DNA from: Phycisphaerae bacterium | GTDB lineage: Bacteria > Planctomycetota > Phycisphaerae > Sedimentisphaerales > Anaerobacaceae | Length of the DNA: 34,737 bases | Reading direction: 5' to 3' | Assembly (NCBI GenBank): GCA_030601845.1 | Contig: JAUWAY010000025.1 | Span: 1-34,737, forward strand | In this document: positions 7,805 through 16,735 of the stretch, in pieces | How positions within the stretch are numbered: the first letter of the stretch is position 1 | Layout of the letters: every line of letters starts with the position of its first letter | Notes under the pieces: model-generated | The model's database searches: none | What the model was told of the DNA's origin: nothing | The model's input: the letters and a program-made list of their open reading frames with translations, nothing else | Position numbers and translations under genes: made by a program

Positions 7805-9319
7805 TTGAACGATATGAGCAATAATGGAACAAGTGTGGTAACAGGGCCGACTGTGATTGCAATATCGCAGGAGAAAGATAAGCTCCGGGCTGTTTGTCTT
7901 CGAAAGCAGTATGGAGCGATAGAGGTTCTCTGGACAAAGAGCGGTGAAGAGGGCGAGATGGACCTGGGGACTTTTGCAGTCGAGTGTGGTTTATCTACTG
8001 GGCCGACAGGGCGAACAGAAGCCGGCGGTGACCAGATAGTTGTTGTCGGGTTTAACTCGGCAGGTGTGGCTTTTTACCGGATAGTGGTGCCTGTGGTAAA
8101 AGAAGAAGAAATTGCAGCGATGGTCAAACTGCAGGTTGAAGCTCGGCTGCCGCTGCCGGCTGAGCAGATAGAGCTGGCCTGGCGAGCGGGCAGAGTACAG
8201 GATAGACAGGTGCCCGTTACCATAGCGGCGGCAAGAAGAGAGCAGATAAGTAAGTTTGTAGAGGATGTTCGCGGTTTTGAGCCGGCAAAAATACTATTGG
8301 ATTGTGAGGGGATTGTAAAGGCGTGGAGAGAGTTTTTCTCTGGCAGTGAGAGAGAAGCTGTTGTTGTAAGCATGGGGTCATTGAATACGCAGGTCTGTTT
8401 AGTTGAGTCTGGACGATTGAGCAATGCTGTTGTTTTAGATACGGGGATGGAGGATTTATCAGCGGGGGAGGAGTTAGGGCACCGGGCGGAAACTGAGGAG
8501 AGGTTTGCCCAGGATATGAGAAGTGTATTGGAATTGTTTGGTTATGCCGAGCCGGACGAATTGCCGGTTTTTGTACTGTCTGACGGGGGCAGTGCGATAG
8601 AAGGGATAGCTTGCTGTCTTGGGTCGGCGGGATTAAATGCTCAGGTGGCTGTGCCGGAGCCTCCGATTTACGTGGGGGTAAGAGCGAAGACAGAGCTCAG
8701 CGCTGAGGAAATCTACGCATATCGTGTGCCCATAGGTCTTGGGTTGATGGGCTTTGTTGCAGATGGAGAGGAGCTTAATATATTTGAGCGTTTGTATAAC
8801 CCGGCTGCGGAGAAGGAAAAGAAGCACTGGTTGTATTCGCCGAAAGTGGCCGGTGCAATTGCAGCGGTAATGTTGGTCGCGGTGGTTATTGTGTCTTATG
8901 CGGTTGATGTGGCCAGCCCGAATGCAATTGAAAAACGCATGAAAGCAGCCGCTTCGGATACAAATATCAATCTGGTTATGGAGCGGCAGAAGCTAATCGG
9001 AACGATTGCGAGACGCAGACCCGACTTGCTGCAGCTCTTAAACGAAATAAATGTAAACGATGCCGCGGGGATGATGCTGGACAGTCTTGATTTTAAGAGA
9101 GGTCGGCCGGTGAGCATAAGCGGGCAGGCGCAGAATGCGGAACAGCTATATAAATTCCAGAAAACTCTGCTGGCCAAAAAGGGTATAACGGAGGTGAAGA
9201 TACAAAATACGTCACCTGCGAAAGCAGGTGCAAGCCCGTCCCCGCGAGGGAAGGGGGGTTCAGGAGGCGGGAGGATCAAATTCACTATAACTTTTCATTA
9301 TAAGAATTTTACCAAATAG
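7805..9319 (+). CDS. gspL: GspL-like platform protein (PilM-PilN-like)
   Basis: This protein should link the cytoplasmic ATPase to the inner-membrane platform. Residues about 15-330 resemble the actin-like cytoplasmic domain of GspL/PilM. A single membrane helix follows at about 346-368 (GAIAAVMLVAVVIVSY), then a coiled region and a small periplasmic PilN-like fold. TTG 7805 is chosen for its AAGGGA site, with ATG 7814 as the alternative. Near the C terminus, residues 469-490 are encoded by a hairpin (CACCTGC-GAAA-GCAGGTG, 9213-9230) plus a G/C-rich tract, so that stretch looks inserted. Identity is supported by position between gspK and gspM. Confidence 0.78.
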   Translation: MNDMSNNGTSVVTGPTVIAISQEKDKLRAVCLRKQYGAIEVLWTKSGEEGEMDLGTFAVECGLSTGPTGRTEAGGDQIVVVGFNSAGVAFYRIVVPVVKEEEIAAMVKLQVEARLPLPAEQIELAWRAGRVQDRQVPVTIAAARREQISKFVEDVRGFEPAKILLDCEGIVKAWREFFSGSEREAVVVSMGSLNTQVCLVESGRLSNAVVLDTGMEDLSAGEELGHRAETEERFAQDMRSVLELFGYAEPDELPVFVLSDGGSAIEGIACCLGSAGLNAQVAVPEPPIYVGVRAKTELSAEEIYAYRVPIGLGLMGFVADGEELNIFERLYNPAAEKEKKHWLYSPKVAGAIAAVMLVAVVIVSYAVDVASPNAIEKRMKAAASDTNINLVMERQKLIGTIARRRPDLLQLLNEINVNDAAGMMLDSLDFKRGRPVSISGQAQNAEQLYKFQKTLLAKKGITEVKIQNTSPAKAGASPSPRGKGGSGGGRIKFTITFHYKNFTK

Positions 9320-9336
9320 AGAGCTGGAATATAAAA

Positions 9337-9873
9337 GTGAAGATTATAGAAACTGTCATAAAGAAGTTAAGCGAAAAAGAGAAACGGACGGTGAAGATTG
9401 GAGCTGTCTGTGCGGCGGCCATCCTGGTCTTTTTCATTTCAACAAAGTGGCTTGGACACTGGGGCCAAGTGAGAAAATTGCTTGATGCAGAATGGGCTAA
9501 GCTCAAGGTTCTCAGTCCGGGCGAGGCCAAGCAAAGGGGTCTGTTGTCGGTTGTGCCTGTGTTTGAGATGCCCCAGATCGAGGAGAAACAGAAGTTTTTG
9601 TTTAGAGACAAGTTTGACGAGCAGTTAAAGAAGGCAGGCATAAGAAGCGAGCCGCTGGAGTTTCTCTCTACCGGAAAATCACAACAGGACGGCTATAGGT
9701 TGTTGCGTCTGAAATGCAGCGGAAAATGCAAGTTCGCCCAGATTCTCGATTTGCTGGCCAGTCTGAAGGACAATCCTTATCTGGTGGGCATCGAGGAGAT
9801 GCGGATAAAATGCGATACGAAGAACCGGCAGGAAATAGAGCTGGATTTGACGGTATCAACGTTTGTCAAGTAA
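9337..9873 (+). CDS. gspM: GspM-like (PilO-like) platform protein
   Basis: A 178-residue bitopic protein. A short basic cytoplasmic N terminus with a GspM-like KLSEKEKRTV motif is followed by a membrane helix at about 20-41. A periplasmic ferredoxin-like domain then ends in strands of the IEEMRIKCDTKNRQEIELDL type. GspM dimerises with GspL in other systems, and gene order supports that here. The start is GTG 9337, and the upstream site GAGCTGG is weak. The sequence is diverged, so the call relies on topology, size and position. Confidence 0.75.
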   Translation: MKIIETVIKKLSEKEKRTVKIGAVCAAAILVFFISTKWLGHWGQVRKLLDAEWAKLKVLSPGEAKQRGLLSVVPVFEMPQIEEKQKFLFRDKFDEQLKKAGIRSEPLEFLSTGKSQQDGYRLLRLKCSGKCKFAQILDLLASLKDNPYLVGIEEMRIKCDTKNRQEIELDLTVSTFVK

Positions 9874-9885
9874 GAGAGGTGGTTT

Positions 9886-10620
9886 ATGAAACTTGATTAC
9901 CTAAAAGACAAGAAAGAATTGGTCTCGATAGTGCTGCTTGGAGTTTCGGGATTTTTGGGTGTTTGCATTTTGGTTAAGGTAACGGGCCTTTTCGTAACTT
10001 CGGCCAGGGCAGAGAGGTTGGTTAGAGAAGCCGTTAAGCAAAGTGAGCCGGATGCAAAACAGATGGAAAAGTATTTTGCCGAATCCAGGGCAGTTGCAGA
10101 TGAATTGAAGAAGAAGAATTTGTTTGCGCCGCCAGCGCCGAAGCAGCAGCCCATAAAGCAGGTATTGGGCATATTGGGTGACGAGGTGCTGATAGAGGGT
10201 AAATGGTACAGATTTGGTGATATGGTAGGAGACGCAAAGATTGTGGCAATTAAACCTGCGGAAATAGTAATTGAATGGGATGGCAGAGAGATAGCGCTGG
10301 CGCCGATTGATGCGGTAACTGCTTCGCCTCCACGTAAGCCGGGGCAAGTAGAAGCGGATGAAGGTGCCCCGCGACCAGAGGTGGATAGACGTGCCGCGAT
10401 GGGTCAATCTGGGCCCGGAGGGATGCCCGGCCGGGGGGCCATGGGCGGGTTTTTCAATCTCTCTCCGGAACAAAGAGCAGGATTAAGAGAAAGATTTGAG
10501 AGTATGTCTGAAGAAGAAAGAGCAAGGGTTAGAGACGCAATGCGTGCAAGATTCGGTGGCGGTCAATCAGGTGGCCGAGGATCTGGCGATGGCCGACGAC
10601 CTGGTGGTGGCCGGCGATAA
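9886..10620 (+). CDS. GspC/PilP-like protein with C-terminal helical repeat module
   Basis: A membrane helix lies at about 14-36. A heptad-rich linker and the phrase KKKNLFAPPAPK follow, then a compact beta domain at about 83-150 resembling the HR domain of GspC or PilP, which contacts the N0 domain of the secretin. After a Pro/Gly-rich linker the C terminus (about 188-226) carries a charged helical module: NLSPEQRAGLRERFESMSEE and onward. This module is not part of known GspC proteins and recurs in two neighbouring genes. The gene lies between gspM and gspD, where gspN/gspC is found in Xps-type operons. The start ATG follows GAGAGGTGG. Confidence 0.72.
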   Translation: MKLDYLKDKKELVSIVLLGVSGFLGVCILVKVTGLFVTSARAERLVREAVKQSEPDAKQMEKYFAESRAVADELKKKNLFAPPAPKQQPIKQVLGILGDEVLIEGKWYRFGDMVGDAKIVAIKPAEIVIEWDGREIALAPIDAVTASPPRKPGQVEADEGAPRPEVDRRAAMGQSGPGGMPGRGAMGGFFNLSPEQRAGLRERFESMSEEERARVRDAMRARFGGGQSGGRGSGDGRRPGGGRR

Positions 10621-10644
10621 AATGATTGAAGTGAGGTAAATAAA

Positions 10645-11031
10645 TTGAAACGGTCAAGAACAATAATATCGGCAGTAGTTACTGTTGCGGTACTTCTTAC
10701 TGCTTTGGGGCTTGGTCTTTGCATTAGGGCAGTGAGGTCCCGGCGAGCCGGGATTGAATCCAAAGCAGGCACAGGGTCTGAGATGACCGGCCGGGTCCAA
10801 AAGGCGGGTGACGCAAATGGGCTTGAAAGAATAGGGGCCGCGAGAGGACCAATTCCTGCCCGTGCAGGCGGGGAGAGGTTCCGTAATCTTACTTCAGAAG
10901 AAGTAGCTCGATTAAGAGAGGAATCAGAAAAGATAAGGGCAAGATGGGAGAATATGTCTGAGGAGGAAAGACAAAAGTTTAGGACCGAAATGCGTGAGCG
11001 ATTTAGCCCCAGAGGGCGAGCAAATGAATAA
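10645..11031 (+). CDS. Small inner-membrane protein with the T2SS-linked helical module
   Basis: I do not recognise a named family. The 128 residues have an N-terminal membrane helix (about 5-27), a basic stop-transfer stretch (RAVRSRRAG) and a flexible linker. A C-terminal charged module follows with the 19-residue unit RWENMSEEERQKFRTEMRE, so the likely topology is helix in the inner membrane and module in the periplasm. The N-terminal 60 residues resemble the start of gspD next door, including a shared GRVQKAGDAN / GEVQKPGDAN phrase. The TTG start is set by GTGAGGT eight bases upstream, the same layout as gspD. A CCTGC-CCGT-GCAGG hairpin lies in the linker at 10855-10868. Confidence 0.75.
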   Translation: MKRSRTIISAVVTVAVLLTALGLGLCIRAVRSRRAGIESKAGTGSEMTGRVQKAGDANGLERIGAARGPIPARAGGERFRNLTSEEVARLREESEKIRARWENMSEEERQKFRTEMRERFSPRGRANE

Positions 11032-11046
11032 AGTGAGGTGAATAAA

Positions 11047-14000
11047 ATGAAACAGTCAAGATTAATAGTGTTAGCAGTAATTGGTATTGCGGTGGCTCTT
11101 GTTATCTGGCGGATTGGCTTTTACAGCTCCCATGCCGAGCCGGTAGAAAGCGCTGTTGGCCCTGCTTCGGCAGGGGTGACAAAGGATGAGCCAAAAGAAC
11201 CCGGCGAGGTTCAGAAGCCAGGTGACGCAAATGAGTCTGAATTGGCATTTGATATTTTTGATATGGCGTTTGAAGTTAATGAGCTTAGAAGATTAATTGA
11301 TGTCAATGGGCCGAATGAGCCCTTTGAGAAAAAGGAGCCGTTTGAGCCCTTCGCTTCGCTCGAGGGTAAACTCCGAGGGCCCTTGGATGAGGGCAGAGGG
11401 GGCTTTGGGTCGAGGGAGTCGAGGGGCGGCTCCGGGCCGAGGAGAGGCTTTGAGCCGAGGGACTCCAACGATCCAAATGCGAGGTGGGAGGCCTTAAATC
11501 TTAAAGATGTGCAGATGAAGGACATCATCGCGAAACTTGCCGAGTGGACGGGCAAGGTGATTATTCCTACCGATGAAGTAATGCAGCAGAGAGTAACTAT
11601 ATATTCTGCGGGAAGGTTGGAGAGAGAGAAAGCCCTTTTGATGATTTACGCTGCGTTGCGTGCAAAAGGCTTCATTGCCGAACATACCGACGATATGATT
11701 TATATAAAGCCGATGGACGAGGCCAGAGTTGGCTCGGTTCCTACGATAGAGGCTGACCAGCCTCTTGCCGGCATTGAAAACAAAAATCAGGTAGTTCAAA
11801 AATTCTTTAAGCTCTCAAGTTACAGTCCCGGTCAGATGAGCAATATTATTCTGCCTTTGATTAGCGAGTTCGGCTATGTCAGCGCTGACGAGAACACCGG
11901 CACTTTGCTGGTGATTGATACGGTTGAGAATCTGATGCGAATCGAAAGGATTATCTCGCAGTTTGACGTGCCCGGATATGAGCAGGCCGTAACGGGAATA
12001 TTTGAAGTTCAACACGGCGACCCTTCAGAGATTTGTCAGGTGCTGGAGATGCTGTTGACTGACGAGCGTGGCAGGAGTATAGGGGGCGGCATCTTCCGGG
12101 GCGGTCCCTCGTCCCAGTTCAGGCCTGGTTTTGGTGGCCGAGGAGGTATGCCCTCATTTCTTGGCGGTAGGTCCAGGTCCTCGTCTGGTGGCAGCTCTTC
12201 GTCAGGCGGCAATCCTTCATCTGGCGGCAAGCTTCCATCTGGCGGCAAGCTTCCATCCGGTGGGTCCTCCTCCTCTTCGTCAAAGCCTATTCCCCAGAAG
12301 AGCGACAAGAAGAGTACCTCATTACAGAAAAGCAGCAAGACCAGGACGCCGGCGACATCCGTTCTGTTGGGGGCGAGCCAGACGCCGGTCGTGCTTATCC
12401 CCGTGCCAAGGCGTAAATGGATTATTGCAAGGGCATCTGCTGAAGATATGAAGCGAATAGGCGAGTGGATTGAGAAGCTTGACAGGGAAGAGCCGGTTTC
12501 GGCGGAATACGAAACGATTCAAATCACATACGCCGATGTCCGCGAGGTGGCTGACCGTCTTAACGAGGCGTTGCAGGATATGCCGGGGACGAAATTGGAG
12601 GCGAGTGTCCTTATTCAGCCGTTGACCCAGGCAAGACAAATTATGGTCTTTGGCAGGGCGGACATGCGCGAAATGGTTAAGAAACTTGTCGAAGAAATAG
12701 ATATTTCGACGGACCTGCTTGAGACGGAACATTTCAAATTAAAATATGCCGACCCGGACCAAATCAAGGAAAGCTTAGAGGAGCTTTACAGCGAGAGCAG
12801 CCTTGGCAGCAGCTCCTATAGCAGGTCTTTTTCTCGTTCCAGTTATAGTCGCAGCAGTTTAAGCCCAATCGATACGGTGAAGGTGATAGCATATCCTTCG
12901 CTGAAGCAGATAACGGTGATTGCCTCGGCTGATAATATTGAAAAAATCAGAGCGCAGATAGCGGAATGGGATGTTCCGCTGGATATAGAAGAAGTCAAGC
13001 CAAGGATAATTGAGCTGCGCAATTCCGACCCGGTACAGATGGCTGAACTTTTGAGGTCACTTTTTAGCGAAGAAACAACCACAAGCAGCAGAGGAAGGTC
13101 GTTTTTTGACTTATATTTTGGCGGGGGGGTGGAGAAGTCGAAAATTGTGGGGCCCCTCTACGGCCAATTGACCTTTGAAGAGGTTCCGGGGACAAAGAAG
13201 ATAATCATAATAAGCAAGATTCCCGAGGCGTATGAGGTTATTGAAGAGTTGGTGCGTGAGCTTGACAAAGAGGAGATGGCCGAGATTCCCAAAGTCATAA
13301 CGCTCAACTACGCAGACCCGGAAGACCTGGCTGCGCGTCTAAATGCGATGTTCAACGAGCCGGGCACAACCGCCACGATTAGCTTTGCTGAACAGGGGCT
13401 CAGCGAGTACTCACCGGGGGAAGAAACAGAAGAAAGTGGCTCTGACCAGCAACAGGGAGACACCACCACAGGTGAATACAGGCCCTGGTGGAACACGGGG
13501 CGCACCAGCTTGGATGAGGAGCCCATAAGCAACGTCATAGGCAGGATTCGCTTTATTCCCGACCCTCGCACCAAATCGATTCTCGTTCTTGCTCCGCCGG
13601 AGTTTATGGAAAATATAGAACAAATGATTAGCGACCTCGACATACCCGGCAAGCAGGTGATGATAAAGGCAATAATTGTGGAAGTTGACCACAGTGATGT
13701 GACTTCTCTTGGTGTGCAACTTGCGACGAACCCGGATGCGTTTGGAACCTTAGAGGAAAATGCAATCAGGGCCCTCGGCCAGCTTACCCATCTTGCAACG
13801 TACGGTTCAATAACGCCTACTACAGGTACAGCACTTGGTTTTACAGGAACAGGGACACGACTGGGCGTAGGAACAGACGTCTATGCTCTGATTGATTTCT
13901 TGGTGAAGAAAACAGATGCAAAGATTCTTAATCAACAGAGCTTGTGGACGCAAGACAACGAAGAAGCGAGGTTTTTCAAAGGTAAGGTAGTTCCATTCCA

Positions 14001-14481
14001 GGCGGAGATGGGAGTGACACAGCAAACAACCACGCAGACGTATGACTTCGTGCCGGTAGGTATGACGCTGCAGGTCCGGCCAAGTATTACACCCGAAAAG
14101 AAGGTGGATATGATTATACGTGTGAATATCGAGCAGCTTACCGCGGAGCTTATAAATACCCAGCCGGTGAGGAGCAAGATGGAGTCAGAAACCAATATGA
14201 TAGTGGAGGACGGCCAGACAACTATGCTTGGCGGCATACTTTTCCAGGAAGACAGTGTCATCGAACGAAAGATTCCGCTGTTCGGCGATATACCTCTGGT
14301 GGGCGGCCTGTTCCGCCATAACGAAGCTATACAATCCAACAATGAAATGCTTATATTTATTACACCGTATGTTATAGAGGAGTCCGGAGAAATGCTTCCT
14401 GAAGCAATAGAGGAGATAGAAGGTCCAAAGGAAAAACTGGAAGACATACAAGAACAATTACAGGCCACCTTTGAAGGTTGA
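11047..14481 (+). CDS. gspD: Giant type II secretion secretin GspD
   Basis: This is the outer-membrane channel of the T2SS. The 1144 residues are far above the usual 650-700. Order seen: a membrane anchor or signal helix, a low-complexity charged region, N0 (about 151-225) and N1 (247-313). Then come N2 (317-483, split by a Gly/Ser-rich insert), three more N-like repeats (about 489-556, 558-650, 652-748), and a last one at about 749-868. The secretin barrel domain (about 869-1115) contains VMIKAIIVEVDHSDVTSLGV and the hallmark IPLFGDIPLVGGLF. ATG 11047 is chosen because GTGAGGT precedes it at a good distance, and GTG 11038 lies too close to that site. A CCCTGC-TTCG-GCAGGG hairpin lies at 11160-11175. 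Confidence 0.93.
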   Translation: MKQSRLIVLAVIGIAVALVIWRIGFYSSHAEPVESAVGPASAGVTKDEPKEPGEVQKPGDANESELAFDIFDMAFEVNELRRLIDVNGPNEPFEKKEPFEPFASLEGKLRGPLDEGRGGFGSRESRGGSGPRRGFEPRDSNDPNARWEALNLKDVQMKDIIAKLAEWTGKVIIPTDEVMQQRVTIYSAGRLEREKALLMIYAALRAKGFIAEHTDDMIYIKPMDEARVGSVPTIEADQPLAGIENKNQVVQKFFKLSSYSPGQMSNIILPLISEFGYVSADENTGTLLVIDTVENLMRIERIISQFDVPGYEQAVTGIFEVQHGDPSEICQVLEMLLTDERGRSIGGGIFRGGPSSQFRPGFGGRGGMPSFLGGRSRSSSGGSSSSGGNPSSGGKLPSGGKLPSGGSSSSSSKPIPQKSDKKSTSLQKSSKTRTPATSVLLGASQTPVVLIPVPRRKWIIARASAEDMKRIGEWIEKLDREEPVSAEYETIQITYADVREVADRLNEALQDMPGTKLEASVLIQPLTQARQIMVFGRADMREMVKKLVEEIDISTDLLETEHFKLKYADPDQIKESLEELYSESSLGSSSYSRSFSRSSYSRSSLSPIDTVKVIAYPSLKQITVIASADNIEKIRAQIAEWDVPLDIEEVKPRIIELRNSDPVQMAELLRSLFSEETTTSSRGRSFFDLYFGGGVEKSKIVGPLYGQLTFEEVPGTKKIIIISKIPEAYEVIEELVRELDKEEMAEIPKVITLNYADPEDLAARLNAMFNEPGTTATISFAEQGLSEYSPGEETEESGSDQQQGDTTTGEYRPWWNTGRTSLDEEPISNVIGRIRFIPDPRTKSILVLAPPEFMENIEQMISDLDIPGKQVMIKAIIVEVDHSDVTSLGVQLATNPDAFGTLEENAIRALGQLTHLATYGSITPTTGTALGFTGTGTRLGVGTDVYALIDFLVKKTDAKILNQQSLWTQDNEEARFFKGKVVPFQAEMGVTQQTTTQTYDFVPVGMTLQVRPSITPEKKVDMIIRVNIEQLTAELINTQPVRSKMESETNMIVEDGQTTMLGGILFQEDSVIERKIPLFGDIPLVGGLFRHNEAIQSNNEMLIFITPYVIEESGEMLPEAIEEIEGPKEKLEDIQEQLQATFEG

Positions 14482-14602
14482 GTGGAAATTGGTAGTGGTT
14501 TTTTGGCTATCTAATAGATGTGAGCAGGTGTGTAATCAACTAACGCTCAGAGTGGGAATTAGTTGAAATGTAACTTTTTAACTTTTTTTGGAGGTTAGTA
14601 TT

Positions 14603-15439
14603 ATGAAGAGGTACCTAATTCCAATCGTCACCGTTGTTGTGGTTCTGGCGGTGGCCTGGGCTGCATTTGGGCAGCCTGAAGAAGGCAGGGAAGGCAGGCG
14701 CCCGGGCGGAGGCCGAGGGAGTACGGGCCCCGGCGGAGGCCGAGGGAGACAGACCGATGAAGAAAGAGCCAGAGCGCGCCAAGAGCAACTGAAGGCGATA
14801 GAAGCGATTGAGGAGCAGGTTGCGAAACTCAAAGCAGGCTTACAAGCAGGCATAGGGGCCGCAGGCCGAGGGGGATTCCAAGACCTCTCTGATGAAGAAA
14901 GGACCAAATTAAGAGAAAGATTTACGAGAGCGCGTGAAGAACAACAGAAAGCGATTGAAGTGATTGAAGCGCAAATTGCAAAACTGAAAGACCCAAGACA
15001 AGTGCGAGCAAAGTATGAAGAATCCATCGGCGAGCTGAGGGCGATTCTTGAGCTGGCGGGAAAAGAGAAGGCCGAGCAGACAGCCAAACGTCTCGAGCAG
15101 CTGATCGCCAGGCGGCAGAAGGAATTTGAAGGCGGCTTGCAGGGACCGGAGCAAAGGCGTGAAAGATTCCAGAGACCAAGAGGCGAAGAGCCAGGCAGAC
15201 CCGGTGAAGGACCGATGCCCGGCTTTGGCCCGGAGGCGTTCCGCAGAAATCTCTCTCCGGAAGAAAGAGCCAAATTAAGAGAGAGATTTGAGAATATGTC
15301 TGAAGAAGAAAGGGAAAAGCTCAGAGCCGAAATGCGCCAAAGATTTGAAAATATGTCTGATGAAGAAAAAGAGGAGCTTCGGTCGAGAATGCGTGAAAGA
15401 TTTGGCGGTAGCAGAAGCAGACAGCGACCAAATGATTAA
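14603..15439 (+). CDS. Exported coiled-coil protein with repeated helical module, end of T2SS operon
   Basis: No named family is recognised. The 278 residues begin with a clear signal peptide (MKRYLIPIVTVVVVLAVAWA, cleavage likely after AFG). A Gly/Arg-rich stretch follows, then long charged helices. The module shared with the genes at 9886 and 10645 occurs once near residue 95 and again at the C terminus, there with two tandem 19-residue units (RFENMSEEEREKLRAEMRQ, then RFENMSDEEKEELRSRMRE). ATG 14603 is set by GGAGG eight bases upstream, and the TTG at 14588 would overlap that site. A periplasmic or cell-surface partner of the secretin is an inference from context. Confidence 0.75.
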   Translation: MKRYLIPIVTVVVVLAVAWAAFGQPEEGREGRRPGGGRGSTGPGGGRGRQTDEERARARQEQLKAIEAIEEQVAKLKAGLQAGIGAAGRGGFQDLSDEERTKLRERFTRAREEQQKAIEVIEAQIAKLKDPRQVRAKYEESIGELRAILELAGKEKAEQTAKRLEQLIARRQKEFEGGLQGPEQRRERFQRPRGEEPGRPGEGPMPGFGPEAFRRNLSPEERAKLRERFENMSEEEREKLRAEMRQRFENMSDEEKEELRSRMRERFGGSRSRQRPND

Positions 15440-15767
15440 AGCAAGCTGAGTAAACTGAAACGCTCGAAAAGAAGCTGGTGGAAAACCTCGTAGAGGCAAT
15501 AAATCGGCTGATTAGCTTAGCGGCGAGGTTTATCCGAGATTTATCTACGCAGTATTAAGGCCTCGATACATATTCAGAGATAAGTCAAACCGGCATTTTA
15601 GGGCGGTGTGACGAAGCTGTTTAAACGTATGGTGCAAACGAGGGTTGGTAGTGATATGCTGCCGGCCCTTGCTTTTTTAGTTGGCAAAGTGTTGACATTT
15701 GCCTTCGATGCCGCTATTTTTACACAAATAGTTTTATGTTTTTGTTTCTTGGTATCAGGAGATTAAT
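15440..15767. other. Gap with a vestigial gene start, a 26-codon frame and the trpS promoter
   Basis: Bases 15440-15465 resemble the junctions that start the 10645 gene and gspD, but the ribosome site and start codon are degraded (see findings). A 26-codon frame (GTG 15478 to TAA 15556-15558) encodes an amphipathic stretch, ENLVEAINRLISLAARFIRD. It has no ribosome site and may be a relic. The rest is featureless until the promoter at 15692. Confidence 0.5.
15692..15720 (+). promoter_or_regulatory. Sigma-70-type promoter for trpS
   Basis: TTGACA at 15692-15697 and TATTTT at 15715-15720 are separated by 17 bases, 48 bases before the trpS start. Confidence 0.55.
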
Positions 15768-16733
15768 TTGAGAGTTCTTTCCGGCATACAGCCATCCGGC
15801 CAATTGCATATAGGCAACTACTTTGGTGCAATGCGCCAGCACCTTCAACTCCAGGCCGAAAACGAGTGCTTTTATTTCATTGCCGACTACCACGCCCTTA
15901 CCGCCAACCCCACACCGGCCGATATTGCCCAGCATACCCTTGATGTTGCAATGGACTATATCGCCCTGGGCCTTGATACCGAAAAAACCGTTTTCTGGCG
16001 CCAATCCAGCGTCCCCGAGGTTACCGAACTTACGTGGCTCCTCTCCTGCATAACACCGATGGGCCTCTTACAGCGGTGCACAAGCTACAAGGATAAAGTT
16101 GCTCAGGGTCTGAGCCCGAATCATGGCCTGTTCGCCTATCCTGTTCTCCAGGCCGCCGATATTTTAATCTACAAAAGTGATTTGGTGCCGGTAGGCGCCG
16201 ATCAGAAGCAGCACATTGAGGTTACCCGTGATATTGCCGTCCGGTTCAACAACAATTATGGTAAAATCCTTACCGTGCCGAAAGAACACATCATTGAATC
16301 CGTGGCTGTCGTACCGGGCGTCGATGGCCGAAAAATGAGCAAAAGCTGCGGAAATACCATCGGGATATTTGAGCCGCAAGCCAGTATCAGAAAAAAAATT
16401 ATGCGAATTGTTACCGATTCGACGCCGGTAGAGCAGCCGAAAAACCCCGACAAATGCAACGTTTTTGCACTTTTGAAGCTGGTGGCTTCCGGCGATGAGT
16501 TGGCTGAGTGGGAAAATAGATACCGCAGTGGCGGTATGGGCTACAGCGAGGCCAAAAAACGCCTTGCTGAGCTGATGATAGATTATTTCAAGGCGTTTAG
16601 ACAAAAAAGGACCGAGCTGGAAAATAATATCGACTATGTCAGGGGAGTCCTTGCCAGCGGCGCAGAGCGCGCCAGAGCTGTAGCTGCCGATACTCTCGCC
16701 CAGGTCCGCCAGGCCGTTGGATTGAGGAAGTAG
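15768..16733 (+). CDS. trpS: Tryptophanyl-tRNA synthetase
   Basis: This enzyme charges tRNA-Trp with tryptophan in the cytoplasm. The 321 residues show the class I signatures HIGN at 14-17 (SGIQPSGQLHIGNYFGA) and KMSKS at 189-193, plus the conserved GADQKQHIE segment of TrpRS. The length is normal. The start is TTG with AGGAGA five bases upstream, and no ATG is available before the conserved RVLSGIQPSG. It leads a tight operon with the DUF2007 gene and scpA. Confidence 0.96.
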   Translation: MRVLSGIQPSGQLHIGNYFGAMRQHLQLQAENECFYFIADYHALTANPTPADIAQHTLDVAMDYIALGLDTEKTVFWRQSSVPEVTELTWLLSCITPMGLLQRCTSYKDKVAQGLSPNHGLFAYPVLQAADILIYKSDLVPVGADQKQHIEVTRDIAVRFNNNYGKILTVPKEHIIESVAVVPGVDGRKMSKSCGNTIGIFEPQASIRKKIMRIVTDSTPVEQPKNPDKCNVFALLKLVASGDELAEWENRYRSGGMGYSEAKKRLAELMIDYFKAFRQKRTELENNIDYVRGVLASGAERARAVAADTLAQVRQAVGLRK

Positions 16734-16735
16734 TG

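Noticed and set aside
15478-15558. A 26-codon amphipathic frame between the T2SS operon and trpS
   Set aside because: There is no ribosome site and no family match. It is kept only as a note in the gap entry.
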